Assembly (NCBI GenBank): GCA_051251725.1
Contig: JBPOFN010000032.1
Coordinates: 1-48,544 of the forward strand
From: JALZUE01 sp051251725
GTDB taxonomy: Bacteria > Pseudomonadota > Gammaproteobacteria > Enterobacterales > Alteromonadaceae
Reading direction: 5' to 3'
DNA: 48,544 bases
The notes beneath the pieces were generated by a model, which saw nothing but the letters and a program-made list of their open reading frames with translations, had not been told where the DNA came from and made no database searches. Made by a program: the position numbers and the translations under genes. Numbering within the stretch: position 1 is the first letter of the stretch; each line of letters opens with the position of its first letter. This document shows, piece by piece, positions 41,864 to 48,544 of this stretch.

Positions 41864-42849
41864 TGGGTGGCTCCATCTTTAATTTGTTGTTCAAGTGAAC
41901 TGCCTGCTGATAACGACAAGATTCTTGCGCCAGCTTTGGCAAGTAATTGTTTTTTCTCTTGAGTTAATTGGGCACTGCTTGCTTGGTATTCACGTGCACT
42001 GCGTTTATCACCTAAGGTTAATGTTTGTTTGGTATAGCCATCGGTGACTGCAACGGTTGTTGGTTTGGTATTAGTCGGTAATTGATGCTCTAGGGGATCA
42101 GAAACTAAACACACCACTAATTCACAGTGCTGGCTGGTTAAGGCTAAATGACGAATACAATTTTCATTAAGCTGGTAAGCGTCAGTGATCAAATAAACTA
42201 AAGAGCCAGGTTTTGATATTTGACGAATGCGTGCGCAGTTCTGTTCGAACGCGATTAACGCTTGGTCTTTATCGGTGAGGTGGTTCCCGTTTTCATGTAG
42301 TTGGCAAAGGGCGTGTAAATAATGCAAAACTCCTTCTTGGCGACTACGGGGTTTTACTTCAATATGTTGTTGTTCGTTAAACACGATACCGCCAACTCGG
42401 TCACCGCGTTTTTTTGCATGCCAAGCCAATAAAGCTGCAAGGTGCGCCGCTTGTACTGATTTAAATAACAGTTGGCTACCAAAATACATGGTGTGATTTA
42501 AATCGGTCGCGATAATGACAGGGCGCTCGACTTCTTCGCGAAACAGTTTGGTATGAGTAATGCCGGTTCTGGCCGTTACTCGCCAATCAATGGTACGAAT
42601 ATCATCACCGGTTTGATAATGACGAACTTCATCAAATTCCATACCTCGGCCTTTACTGCGGGCGAGATAGTTGCCAGACATTTTACCGTGCAATTGTTGC
42701 TTAGGCGTTAGATTCACTAACGCTGACTTGTTTTGATAAGGAATTAATTCATCGATAGATAAATTAACACCGTCAGTTAACAAGTCGGCAAGTTGTTCCG
42801 GTATTGATGATTGGGCTGATATTTTTTTGCTTTGATTAAACCAAGCCAT
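41851..42849 (-). CDS. DUF58 family protein
   Basis: The 332-residue cytoplasmic protein carries the DUF58 core, with the signature GMEFDEVRHYQTGDDIRTID followed by WRVTARTGITHTKLFREE around residues 70-107, and a VWA-like fold after it (IIATDLNHTMYFGS). DUF58 proteins are regular partners of MoxR ATPases and may link them to the membrane VWA proteins. It sits 11 bases after moxR. The DLNHTM position corresponds to a MIDAS-like motif that lacks the standard DxSxS pattern, so metal binding is doubtful. Confidence 0.87.
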   Translation of the reverse strand: MAWFNQSKKISAQSSIPEQLADLLTDGVNLSIDELIPYQNKSALVNLTPKQQLHGKMSGNYLARSKGRGMEFDEVRHYQTGDDIRTIDWRVTARTGITHTKLFREEVERPVIIATDLNHTMYFGSQLLFKSVQAAHLAALLAWHAKKRGDRVGGIVFNEQQHIEVKPRSRQEGVLHYLHALCQLHENGNHLTDKDQALIAFEQNCARIRQISKPGSLVYLITDAYQLNENCIRHLALTSQHCELVVCLVSDPLEHQLPTNTKPTTVAVTDGYTKQTLTLGDKRSAREYQASSAQLTQEKKQLLAKAGARILSLSAGSSLEQQIKDGATQWIR

Positions 42850-42860
42850 AATATAAATCG

Positions 42861-43817
42861 TTACCCAACAGCAACCAAAGATAAAATATGATCAAGCACT
42901 TGGTTGGCGTTAATACCTTCAGCTTCGGCTTGATAAGTTAATAAAATACGGTGGCGTAAACAATTGTGTAATACCGCTTGTACATCTTCAGGGCTGACAA
43001 AATCTCGATCATTTAACCAAGCACGGGCGCGAGCACAACGATCTAAAGCGATTGTTGCACGAGGACTAGCACCAAAGCCAAGCCATTTCGCGAGCTTTTC
43101 GTCATATTTTTCAGGTGTACGCGTGGCAATAATTAAATCAACAATATAGCGTTCTACTTCAGGTGCCATATGAATTGATAATACTTCATCACGAGCGGCA
43201 AATATTTGTTCCTGACTTAAGGTCTCTAACACCGATTTTTCATGTTTAAGTGCTTCACCGCGATTGAGTTTAAGGATCGCTAACTCACTTTCGGCATCAG
43301 GGTAGTCGATTTCTAGGTGCATTAAAAAACGGTCAAGTTGTGCTTCAGGTAATGGATACGTACCTTCTTGCTCAATCGGGTTTTGTGTTGCCATTACTAA
43401 AAATAATTCTGGTAAATCGTAAGTTTTCCGACCGACAGTAACTTGGCCTTCAGCCATGGCTTCTAATAATGCTGATTGTACTTTTGCTGGCGCACGGTTA
43501 ATTTCATCGGCTAGTACTAAGTTACGAAACAGTGGCCCAGCCTGAAAAGTAAAGGTGCCATCTTCTGGCCGGTAAATATCAGTACCGGTTAAATCTGCCG
43601 GTAATAAGTCTGGGGTAAATTGAATGCGGTGGAAATCGGCATCGACGCCATCAGCTAATGCATTTACGGCGCGGGTTTTTGCTAAACCGGGAGGGCCTTC
43701 TACAATTAAGTGACCATTGGCTAATAAGGCAATAAGCAAGTTTTCAACAAGTGCTGATTGACCAATGATTTGTTCACTGAGGTGCTTTTTTAATGAGGCA
43801 AAGGCTTGTAACGACAT
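42861..43817 (-). CDS. MoxR-family AAA ATPase
   Basis: This is a chaperone-like AAA+ ATPase of 318 residues and the first gene of the Bat operon. Walker A is EGPPGLAKTRAVNAL at about residues 40-54, Walker B is NLVLADEINRAPAKVQSALL, sensor 1 is FLVMATQNPIEQEG, and a later GASPRATIALDRCARARAWL is typical of MoxR proteins. The family is thought to activate or assemble partner VWA proteins. The 418-base gap upstream, shared with divergent fadI, must hold its promoter. Confidence 0.92.
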   Translation of the reverse strand: MSLQAFASLKKHLSEQIIGQSALVENLLIALLANGHLIVEGPPGLAKTRAVNALADGVDADFHRIQFTPDLLPADLTGTDIYRPEDGTFTFQAGPLFRNLVLADEINRAPAKVQSALLEAMAEGQVTVGRKTYDLPELFLVMATQNPIEQEGTYPLPEAQLDRFLMHLEIDYPDAESELAILKLNRGEALKHEKSVLETLSQEQIFAARDEVLSIHMAPEVERYIVDLIIATRTPEKYDEKLAKWLGFGASPRATIALDRCARARAWLNDRDFVSPEDVQAVLHNCLRHRILLTYQAEAEGINANQVLDHILSLVAVG

Positions 43818-44047
43818 ACGTAAACTTCTTTCCTGTAGCTAAATATTATTATTAGTTAAATGAGTACGTTTTTAATAAATACGTCTATTTACTTATTAAG
43901 GGCACTGACTATATATAAGGTTTAGTTAGAAAAAAACAACTAGCGGAGATTAAAAATGTAAGTAAATCTTACTAGTTATTTTAATCTTCACCGCAGTAAT
44001 TATTGCTTATTTGAAAATAGCCGATAGAATCTATGTTTAAGAGGTCG

Positions 44048-44120
44048 TACCACTTAGGTGGTAATAACGGAATTTACCACTAACCTATTACTTAAATAGA
44101 ACTTAAATAGAACTTAAACG
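44048..44120. promoter_or_regulatory. Palindrome and 11-bp tandem repeats in the moxR-fadI divergent region
   Basis: TACCAC and GTGGTA at 44048-44063 form a 16-bp palindrome with a four-base spacer, and another TTACCAC follows near 44074. ACTTAAATAGA occurs at 44090-44100 and 44101-44111, with a partial third copy to 44120. The 11-bp period is about one helical turn. Either could be an operator for fadIJ, for example for a TetR-type fatty-acid regulator, but no binding protein can be named. The remainder of 43818-44235 shows nothing else. Confidence 0.4.
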
Positions 44121-44235
44121 ACAGCGAAAAAATTCGATAAATATCTGAATATTATATTGTTAATTAAACAATAAACGTAGGTGTTCGATAGCCGGTAAGT
44201 CGATAACCAGAAATGACCGTTGGGAATAATTACAA

Positions 44236-45543
44236 ATGACAAATAAGACAATTAAAACCGCACAAGGGCATCGCATTGCTATTGTTGCCGGATTAAGAAC
44301 GCCGTTTGCAAAACAAGCAACAGCATTTCATGGTGTACCTGCTGTAGATTTAGGCTCAATGGTGGTTAACGAGTTAATTCAACGCCAGGATCTCGATATC
44401 AATATAATTGAGCAGTTGGTGTTTGGACAAGTAGTACAAATGCCAGCGGCGCCTAATATCGCCCGTGAAATTGTCTTGGCAACGGGTATGTCAGTTAATA
44501 CTGATGCTTATAGTGTTTCTCGCGCTTGTGCGACTAGTTTTCAATCAACGGTTAATGTTGCTGAGTCAATTTTAGCGGGTACGATTGAAGTTGGCATTGC
44601 TGGTGGCGCTGATTCGTCTTCGGTGGCGCCGATTGGCGTTTCTAAAAAGTTTGCCCGTACCTTATTAGATTTATCGAAAGCGAGAAGTGTTAAAGCTAAA
44701 TTCAATCTGATCAAAAAACTTAATTTTAAAGACTTATTACCTGTGCCGCCTGCGGTTGCAGAATTCTCGACTGGGCTCTCGATGGGGCAGACGGCAGAGC
44801 AAATGGCGAAAACACATCAAATATCACGTCAAGACCAAGATGCCCTAGCACACAGATCTCATACCTTAGCGACTGAAAACTGGCAAAAGGGTAACTTAGC
44901 GAATGAAGTGATGACGGCTTATCCTGAACCTTATCGGCATTTTATCGACAAAGATAATTGCATCAGAGAAGACTCCAAACTAGAAAGTTATGCGCGCTTA
45001 AAGCCGGTTTTTGATCGTCAATATGGCTCTGTTACTGCCGCGAATAGTACACCACTTACTGATGGCGCTGCCGCTATTTTATTAATGCGAGAAGATAAAG
45101 CTAAAGCTTTGGGCTATCAACCGCTCGGTTATATTAAAAGCTATGCTTTTTCAGCCACCGATGTTTGGCAAGATATGTTGATGGGGCCAAGCTATGCAAC
45201 GCCGATAGCGTTAAAGCGTGCAGGCTTAGCATTAAAAGATTTAGATTTAATCGAAATGCATGAAGCGTTTGCGGCCCAAACCTTAGCGAATATGAAAATG
45301 TTTGCGAGTAAAAAGTTTGCCACCGAAAAGCTAGGACAAAAAGCCGCGATTGGTGAAATTGACATGGCGAAATTTAACGTGATGGGCGGCTCTTTAGCCT
45401 ATGGTCATCCTTTTGCCGCTACTGGCGCGAGATTAATTATTCAAACCTTAAATGAATTAAATAGAAGGGGCGGCGGGGTCGGGTTAACTACGGCGTGTGC
45501 GGCAGGTGGTTTAGGTGCGGCAATGATAGTGGAGAGCGCGTAA
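44236..45543 (+). CDS. fadI: 3-ketoacyl-CoA thiolase (FadI type)
   Basis: This thiolase performs the last step of beta-oxidation, cleaving 3-ketoacyl-CoA to acetyl-CoA and a shorter acyl-CoA. The 435-residue length matches FadI rather than the shorter FadA. The nucleophile is Cys98 in SVSRACATSFQS. Further catalytic blocks are EMHEAFAAQTLAN, GGSLAYGHPFAATGARL and the proton-donor cysteine in GLTTACAAGGLG. The stop codon overlaps the fadJ start by one base (TAATG), so both are translated together and form the FadIJ complex. Confidence 0.93.
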   Translation: MTNKTIKTAQGHRIAIVAGLRTPFAKQATAFHGVPAVDLGSMVVNELIQRQDLDINIIEQLVFGQVVQMPAAPNIAREIVLATGMSVNTDAYSVSRACATSFQSTVNVAESILAGTIEVGIAGGADSSSVAPIGVSKKFARTLLDLSKARSVKAKFNLIKKLNFKDLLPVPPAVAEFSTGLSMGQTAEQMAKTHQISRQDQDALAHRSHTLATENWQKGNLANEVMTAYPEPYRHFIDKDNCIREDSKLESYARLKPVFDRQYGSVTAANSTPLTDGAAAILLMREDKAKALGYQPLGYIKSYAFSATDVWQDMLMGPSYATPIALKRAGLALKDLDLIEMHEAFAAQTLANMKMFASKKFATEKLGQKAAIGEIDMAKFNVMGGSLAYGHPFAATGARLIIQTLNELNRRGGGVGLTTACAAGGLGAAMIVESA

Positions 45544-47732
45544 TGGATAATAACAAGGCAGTAGATAATAAGCATGATAACGAGAGCTCTGTGAACGACA
45601 CAAAAGTAGGAGCAGCCAGTGTTTTTGAATTAGTGGTAAAGCCATCAGGTATCGCTCATTTAGTGATTAACGATGCTAGTGAAAAAATGAATACACTTAA
45701 AGCGAGTTTTGTCGAAGAAATTGCTGGCGTGTTAAAAGTTGTCAAAGCCAACCAAGCGATTAAAGGTTTAGTGATTATTAGCGGCAAACCAGACTCTTTT
45801 ATTGCCGGCGCTGATATTCATATGCTGGATGACTGCAAAACCGCTGACGATGCCAAACAGTTGTCTCAGCAAGGGCAGTACATTTTTGATCTGATCGAAA
45901 AGTTAAGTATTCCTGTTGTTGCCGCTATTCATGGCCCATGTTTAGGTGGCGGCTTAGAATTAGCGTTAGCCTGCCATCAACGGGTTTGTAGTGATGATGA
46001 TAAAACCGTATTAGGTTTACCCGAAGTACAGTTAGGTTTATTACCTGGCGGCGGCGGAACTCAGAGATTACCTAAGTTAGTCGGGTTGCAAAAATCATTA
46101 GATATGATGTTAACGGGTAAACAACTCAGAGCTAAACAAGCAGGTAAAATAGGATTAGTTGACGCTGTGGTTGCTAATGATGTGTTGATTGAAGTTGCTG
46201 AGAAGTTGTTACTTGCTGAGCAACAAGTAGCGCCCGTGAAAAAGCAGCAGAGTTTTTTAGTTAAAGTGCTAGAAGGTAGTTTCATCGGTAGAAAGATAAT
46301 TTTTCAACAAGCGAAAAAATCTGTTTTAGCGAAAACGAAGGGGAATTACCCTGCGCCGCTGAATATTATTAAATGTGTGCAAGCAGGAGTAGAGCAACCA
46401 GCAGCCAAAGGTTATGCGATAGAAGCGCAATTATTTGCCGAATTAGTTAAAAGCAAAGAGTCTGCACAATTAAGGCAGCTATTTTTTGCCACGACCGAAA
46501 TGAAAAAAGAGCAGGGCATTGCTGGTGTTGAGCCTAAAGTGGTTAAAAAAATAGCCGTGTTAGGTGGCGGCTTAATGGGCGGCGGCATTGCTTTTGTTAG
46601 CGCAACTAAAGCGGGTTTGTTAGTACGGGTCAAAGATATTAGCCACAATGGTATAAACGCGGCCATTAAGTATTCTTATGACCTGTTAAATAAAAAAGTG
46701 AAACGACGTTTTTTAACGAACAAGCAGATGCAACGTCAGCTTAATAATATTACCGGCACGGTTGATTATAGCGGTTTTAAAAATACCGATGTGGTTATTG
46801 AGGCGGTATTTGAAGATTTAAGCTTAAAACAAAAAATGGTTGCCGAGATTGAGCAGCATTGTCGTCAAGACGTGATTTTTGCCAGTAATACTTCAAGCTT
46901 GCCAATTGGACAAATTGCACAACAAGCTACGCGGCCTGAAAATGTTATTGGCCTGCATTATTTTTCACCGGTAGATAAAATGCCACTGGCAGAAATTATC
47001 GCCCATGATAAAACCTCAGATCAAACCATTTCAACGATTGTTGAACTAGCCAAGCGACAAGGTAAAACACCGATTGTGGTGAAAGACACCGCGGGCTTTT
47101 ATGTTAATCGTATTTTAGCGCCGTATATGAATGAAGCGGCAACTTTGTTATTAGCCGGTGCCCCCATTGATAAGCTAGATAAAGCGTTAGTTAACTTTGG
47201 CTTTCCGGTTGGCCCAATGCAGTTATTGGATGAGGTAGGGATTGATGTCGGGGCGAAGATAGGTCCTATCCTACAAACTGAGCTTGGTGAGCGTTTTACG
47301 CCGCCGGCAGCATTTGAAAAATTAATCACGGATGGCCGATTAGGTAAAAAAGTAAAAAAAGGTTTCTATCTTTATTCCTCAAAAAACAGTCAAAAAAGAT
47401 TGGTGGATGAAAGCGTGTATAAATTATTAAATATTCGTGTTGCTGATACTTTTAATGAAGAAGAAAGCCATCGCTGTGTTTATATGATGTTAAACGAGGC
47501 TGCGCGCTGTTTGGATGAAGGTGTAGTACGTTCGGCAAGAGATGGAGATATTGGCGCTATCTTTGGTATTGGCTTTCCGCCTTTCTTAGGCGGTCCTTAT
47601 CGTTATATGGATAGCTTAGGTATTGATGCTGTAGTTGCTACTTTGAATGAATATACGGCGCAGTTAGGTGAGCGTTTTACACCATGCCAGCTATTGAAAA
47701 CAATGGCTGACGAAGGTAAAAGCTTTTATTAG
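45543..47732 (+). CDS. fadJ: Fatty acid oxidation complex alpha subunit (FadJ type)
   Basis: This multifunctional enzyme of 729 residues carries enoyl-CoA hydratase and 3-hydroxyacyl-CoA dehydrogenase activities. The N-terminal crotonase domain has SFIAGADIHML (oxyanion hole), HGPCLGGGLELALACH and GLPEVQLGLLPGGGGTQRLP with the catalytic glutamates. The dehydrogenase domain starts near residue 340 with VLGGGLMGGGIAF. It continues with NTSSLPIGQIA, the catalytic GLHYFSPVDKMPL histidine and a C-terminal GFPPFLGGPYRYMD segment. I start it at ATG 45543, coupled to fadI; an upstream in-frame ATG at 45495 lies inside fadI. A hairpin follows the stop. Confidence 0.94.
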   Translation: MDNNKAVDNKHDNESSVNDTKVGAASVFELVVKPSGIAHLVINDASEKMNTLKASFVEEIAGVLKVVKANQAIKGLVIISGKPDSFIAGADIHMLDDCKTADDAKQLSQQGQYIFDLIEKLSIPVVAAIHGPCLGGGLELALACHQRVCSDDDKTVLGLPEVQLGLLPGGGGTQRLPKLVGLQKSLDMMLTGKQLRAKQAGKIGLVDAVVANDVLIEVAEKLLLAEQQVAPVKKQQSFLVKVLEGSFIGRKIIFQQAKKSVLAKTKGNYPAPLNIIKCVQAGVEQPAAKGYAIEAQLFAELVKSKESAQLRQLFFATTEMKKEQGIAGVEPKVVKKIAVLGGGLMGGGIAFVSATKAGLLVRVKDISHNGINAAIKYSYDLLNKKVKRRFLTNKQMQRQLNNITGTVDYSGFKNTDVVIEAVFEDLSLKQKMVAEIEQHCRQDVIFASNTSSLPIGQIAQQATRPENVIGLHYFSPVDKMPLAEIIAHDKTSDQTISTIVELAKRQGKTPIVVKDTAGFYVNRILAPYMNEAATLLLAGAPIDKLDKALVNFGFPVGPMQLLDEVGIDVGAKIGPILQTELGERFTPPAAFEKLITDGRLGKKVKKGFYLYSSKNSQKRLVDESVYKLLNIRVADTFNEEESHRCVYMMLNEAARCLDEGVVRSARDGDIGAIFGIGFPPFLGGPYRYMDSLGIDAVVATLNEYTAQLGERFTPCQLLKTMADEGKSFY

Positions 47733-47763
47733 TTTAGGCGGGTAAAAGTCTGAACTTGGTTGC

Positions 47764-47790
47764 GCTTTATCTGGCAGTGCTAGATAAAGC
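47764..47790 (+). terminator. Terminator-like hairpin after fadJ
   Basis: GCTTTATCT at 47764-47772 pairs with AGATAAAGC at 47782-47790 and the loop can pair further. CATTCCGTTTTATC follows, a broken T-run. It is a reasonable terminator for fadIJ. Confidence 0.6.
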
Positions 47791-47997
47791 ATTCCGTTTT
47801 ATCTTTAGTTATCAGGTTATGAAAACTGCGGAAAATATTATCCGCTGGTAGCGGCATTAATTTGTCACAGGTGGTTGCCTTTTGCCGTAAAATTAGGCGT
47901 GAATTGTTGTTTTTTTGAATGTTAGCTTTTAATCAATTATGGCCTTTGTTACAATGCGCCGCCGTTAAATATTGAGCCGAGTAGTTACTTTAAACCT

Positions 47998-48198
47998 ATG
48001 TTGATAATTGCAATTTTTCTTAGTATCGCCAGTAGTTGTTTTTTTTATTGTCAAGCTGTCATGAGTGGCTTAGGGCGTAAGCGCTGGGCGTTTGCTGGAT
48101 TGTGTTTTGGACCAATGATTTGGCCAATGTTCTCAATGAAGAAAAGAGTTAAGGTATACAAAAGGTATGGGATGCAGGGGCTTATCTTTAAGCCTTAA
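47998..48198 (+). CDS. Small hypothetical membrane protein
   Basis: This 66-residue protein has a hydrophobic N-terminal segment (IIAIFLSIASSCFFYCQAV), a second weaker hydrophobic stretch (WAFAGLCFGPMIWPMF) and a basic end (KKRVKVYKRYG). That would make a two-helix membrane protein with both ends on the cytoplasmic side. I do not recognise a named family. No strong ribosome binding site precedes the ATG. It has its own leader after the fadJ hairpin, and a long inverted repeat follows the stop. Confidence 0.6.
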   Translation: MLIIAIFLSIASSCFFYCQAVMSGLGRKRWAFAGLCFGPMIWPMFSMKKRVKVYKRYGMQGLIFKP

Positions 48199-48203
48199 GA
48201 TCG

Positions 48204-48269
48204 GCCTTAAAAATTGTTAGCGAGGTTTAGGTATTAATCCTTGTTATCAGTTCGCTAAATTTTTAAGGC
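48204..48269. terminator. Long inverted repeat between convergent small genes
   Basis: GCCTTAAAAATT at 48204-48215 pairs perfectly with AATTTTTAAGGC at 48258-48269, and an inner AGCGA/TCGCT stem extends it with small bulges. It separates the plus-strand 66-residue gene from the minus-strand small genes and probably ends both transcripts. Confidence 0.55.
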
Positions 48270-48318
48270 AACTTTTAAAAATCGCCAACTTCCTTGTCGC
48301 GGTTTATCTTTAATGGTG

Positions 48319-48423
48319 TTATTTCCACCAAGTGCCAGCAGGCATTTCTTGAATTTTTATACTCGCTGCAATCGCGTTTTCTTTGATTTCTGGTAACCAT
48401 AAGTTTTTGATTAATTTAAACAT
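48319..48423 (-). CDS. 34-residue small peptide gene
   Basis: A short minus-strand frame starts with ATG at 48423 and ends with TAA at 48319-48321. The peptide begins MFKLIKNLWLPEIKEN and ends MPAGTWWK, with two adjacent tryptophans just before the last residue. AGGAAAG lies about six bases upstream of ATG, a good ribosome binding site. It starts 34 bases after the repeat-peptide gene on the same strand, so both probably share a transcript. I do not recognise a family. Confidence 0.5.
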   Translation of the reverse strand: MFKLIKNLWLPEIKENAIAASIKIQEMPAGTWWK

Positions 48424-48457
48424 AATGCTTTCCTATTGAATTCAATGTTAATAATGA

Positions 48458-48544
48458 TTAGATGCGTGTTTTGCCAAAAGAGCGTCGTGCTTCTTCGGTA
48501 GCTACAATACGAGTTTTGCCAAAAGAGCGTCGTGCTTCTTCGGT
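48458..48544 (-). CDS. Tandem 15-residue repeat peptide (partial, runs off the right edge)
   Basis: The minus-strand frame enters from the window edge and ends at TAA 48458-48460. It encodes one full and one nearly full copy of the repeat TEEARRSFGKTRIVA, the last ending at TRI. At DNA level the period is 45 bp, and the 32 bases at 48468-48499 and 48513-48544 are identical. More copies may lie outside the window. The product is short, basic and without a membrane segment in the visible part. Function unknown. Confidence 0.6.
   Translation of the reverse strand, partial: TEEARRSFGKTRIVATEEARRSFGKTRI

Overview
The window looks like chromosomal DNA of a marine gammaproteobacterium of the order Alteromonadales, most likely Colwelliaceae (Colwellia/Thalassotalea type). 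This is an inference from the AT-rich base composition, gene content (fadIJ, a Bat/MoxR operon, an ECF sigma factor with a DUF3379 partner, a cysDN-permease-cysC group) and protein style. No rRNA, tRNA, phage or recognisable insertion sequence was seen.

Layout. (1) 1-14.2 kb is one co-directional surface-polysaccharide (O-antigen or capsule, Wzx/Wzy type) operon. It holds a chain-length regulator, a WecA-like initiating transferase, dTDP-glucose genes (rmlB, rmlA), a 3,4-ketoisomerase and an aminotransferase for a dTDP-3-amino-3,6-dideoxyhexose, three candidate N-acylating enzymes, a flippase, two family 2 glycosyltransferases, a pyruvyltransferase, a polymerase and a WecG/TagA-type glycosyltransferase. 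(2) 14.3-27.2 kb holds a beta-CASP RNA hydrolase, a hipBA toxin-antitoxin pair and sugar-nucleotide genes (manC, manB, ugd, a UDP-glucuronate epimerase, galU), then cysD. Many gene boundaries here carry arrays of a 7-bp repeat, often as a direct left arm and an inverted right arm. (3) 25.8-33.6 kb holds sulfate activation genes (cysD, cysN, an SLC13-type permease, cysC), a DHH phosphoesterase and galE. (4) 33.6-43.8 kb, mostly on the minus strand, holds an EAL-HDOD protein, an ECF sigma factor with its probable anti-sigma factor, and a MoxR-DUF58-DUF4381-BatA-BatB/C-BatD operon. (5) 44.2-47.7 kb is fadI-fadJ for fatty-acid beta-oxidation. (6) The right edge has three very small genes, one encoding tandem 15-residue repeats and running off the window.

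How it fits together. Region 1 builds a repeat unit on undecaprenyl phosphate, flips it and polymerises it. Regions 2 and 3 supply GDP-mannose, UDP-glucuronate, UDP-galacturonate, UDP-glucose, UDP-galactose and PAPS, a precursor set suited to an acidic and possibly sulfated polysaccharide, although no sulfotransferase is visible here.

The most unusual signal is the heptanucleotide repeat family, confined to 15.9-27.2 kb. The arrays keep strict 7-bp phase. Two begin at the base after a stop codon. Two arrays of one subtype flank ugd plus the epimerase gene in opposite orientation. Left-arm-like and right-arm-like copies also flank a four-helix-bundle (S23-type) gene that splits cysD from cysN. 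This may be a mobile or recombination-active element family; I do not know of a published description.
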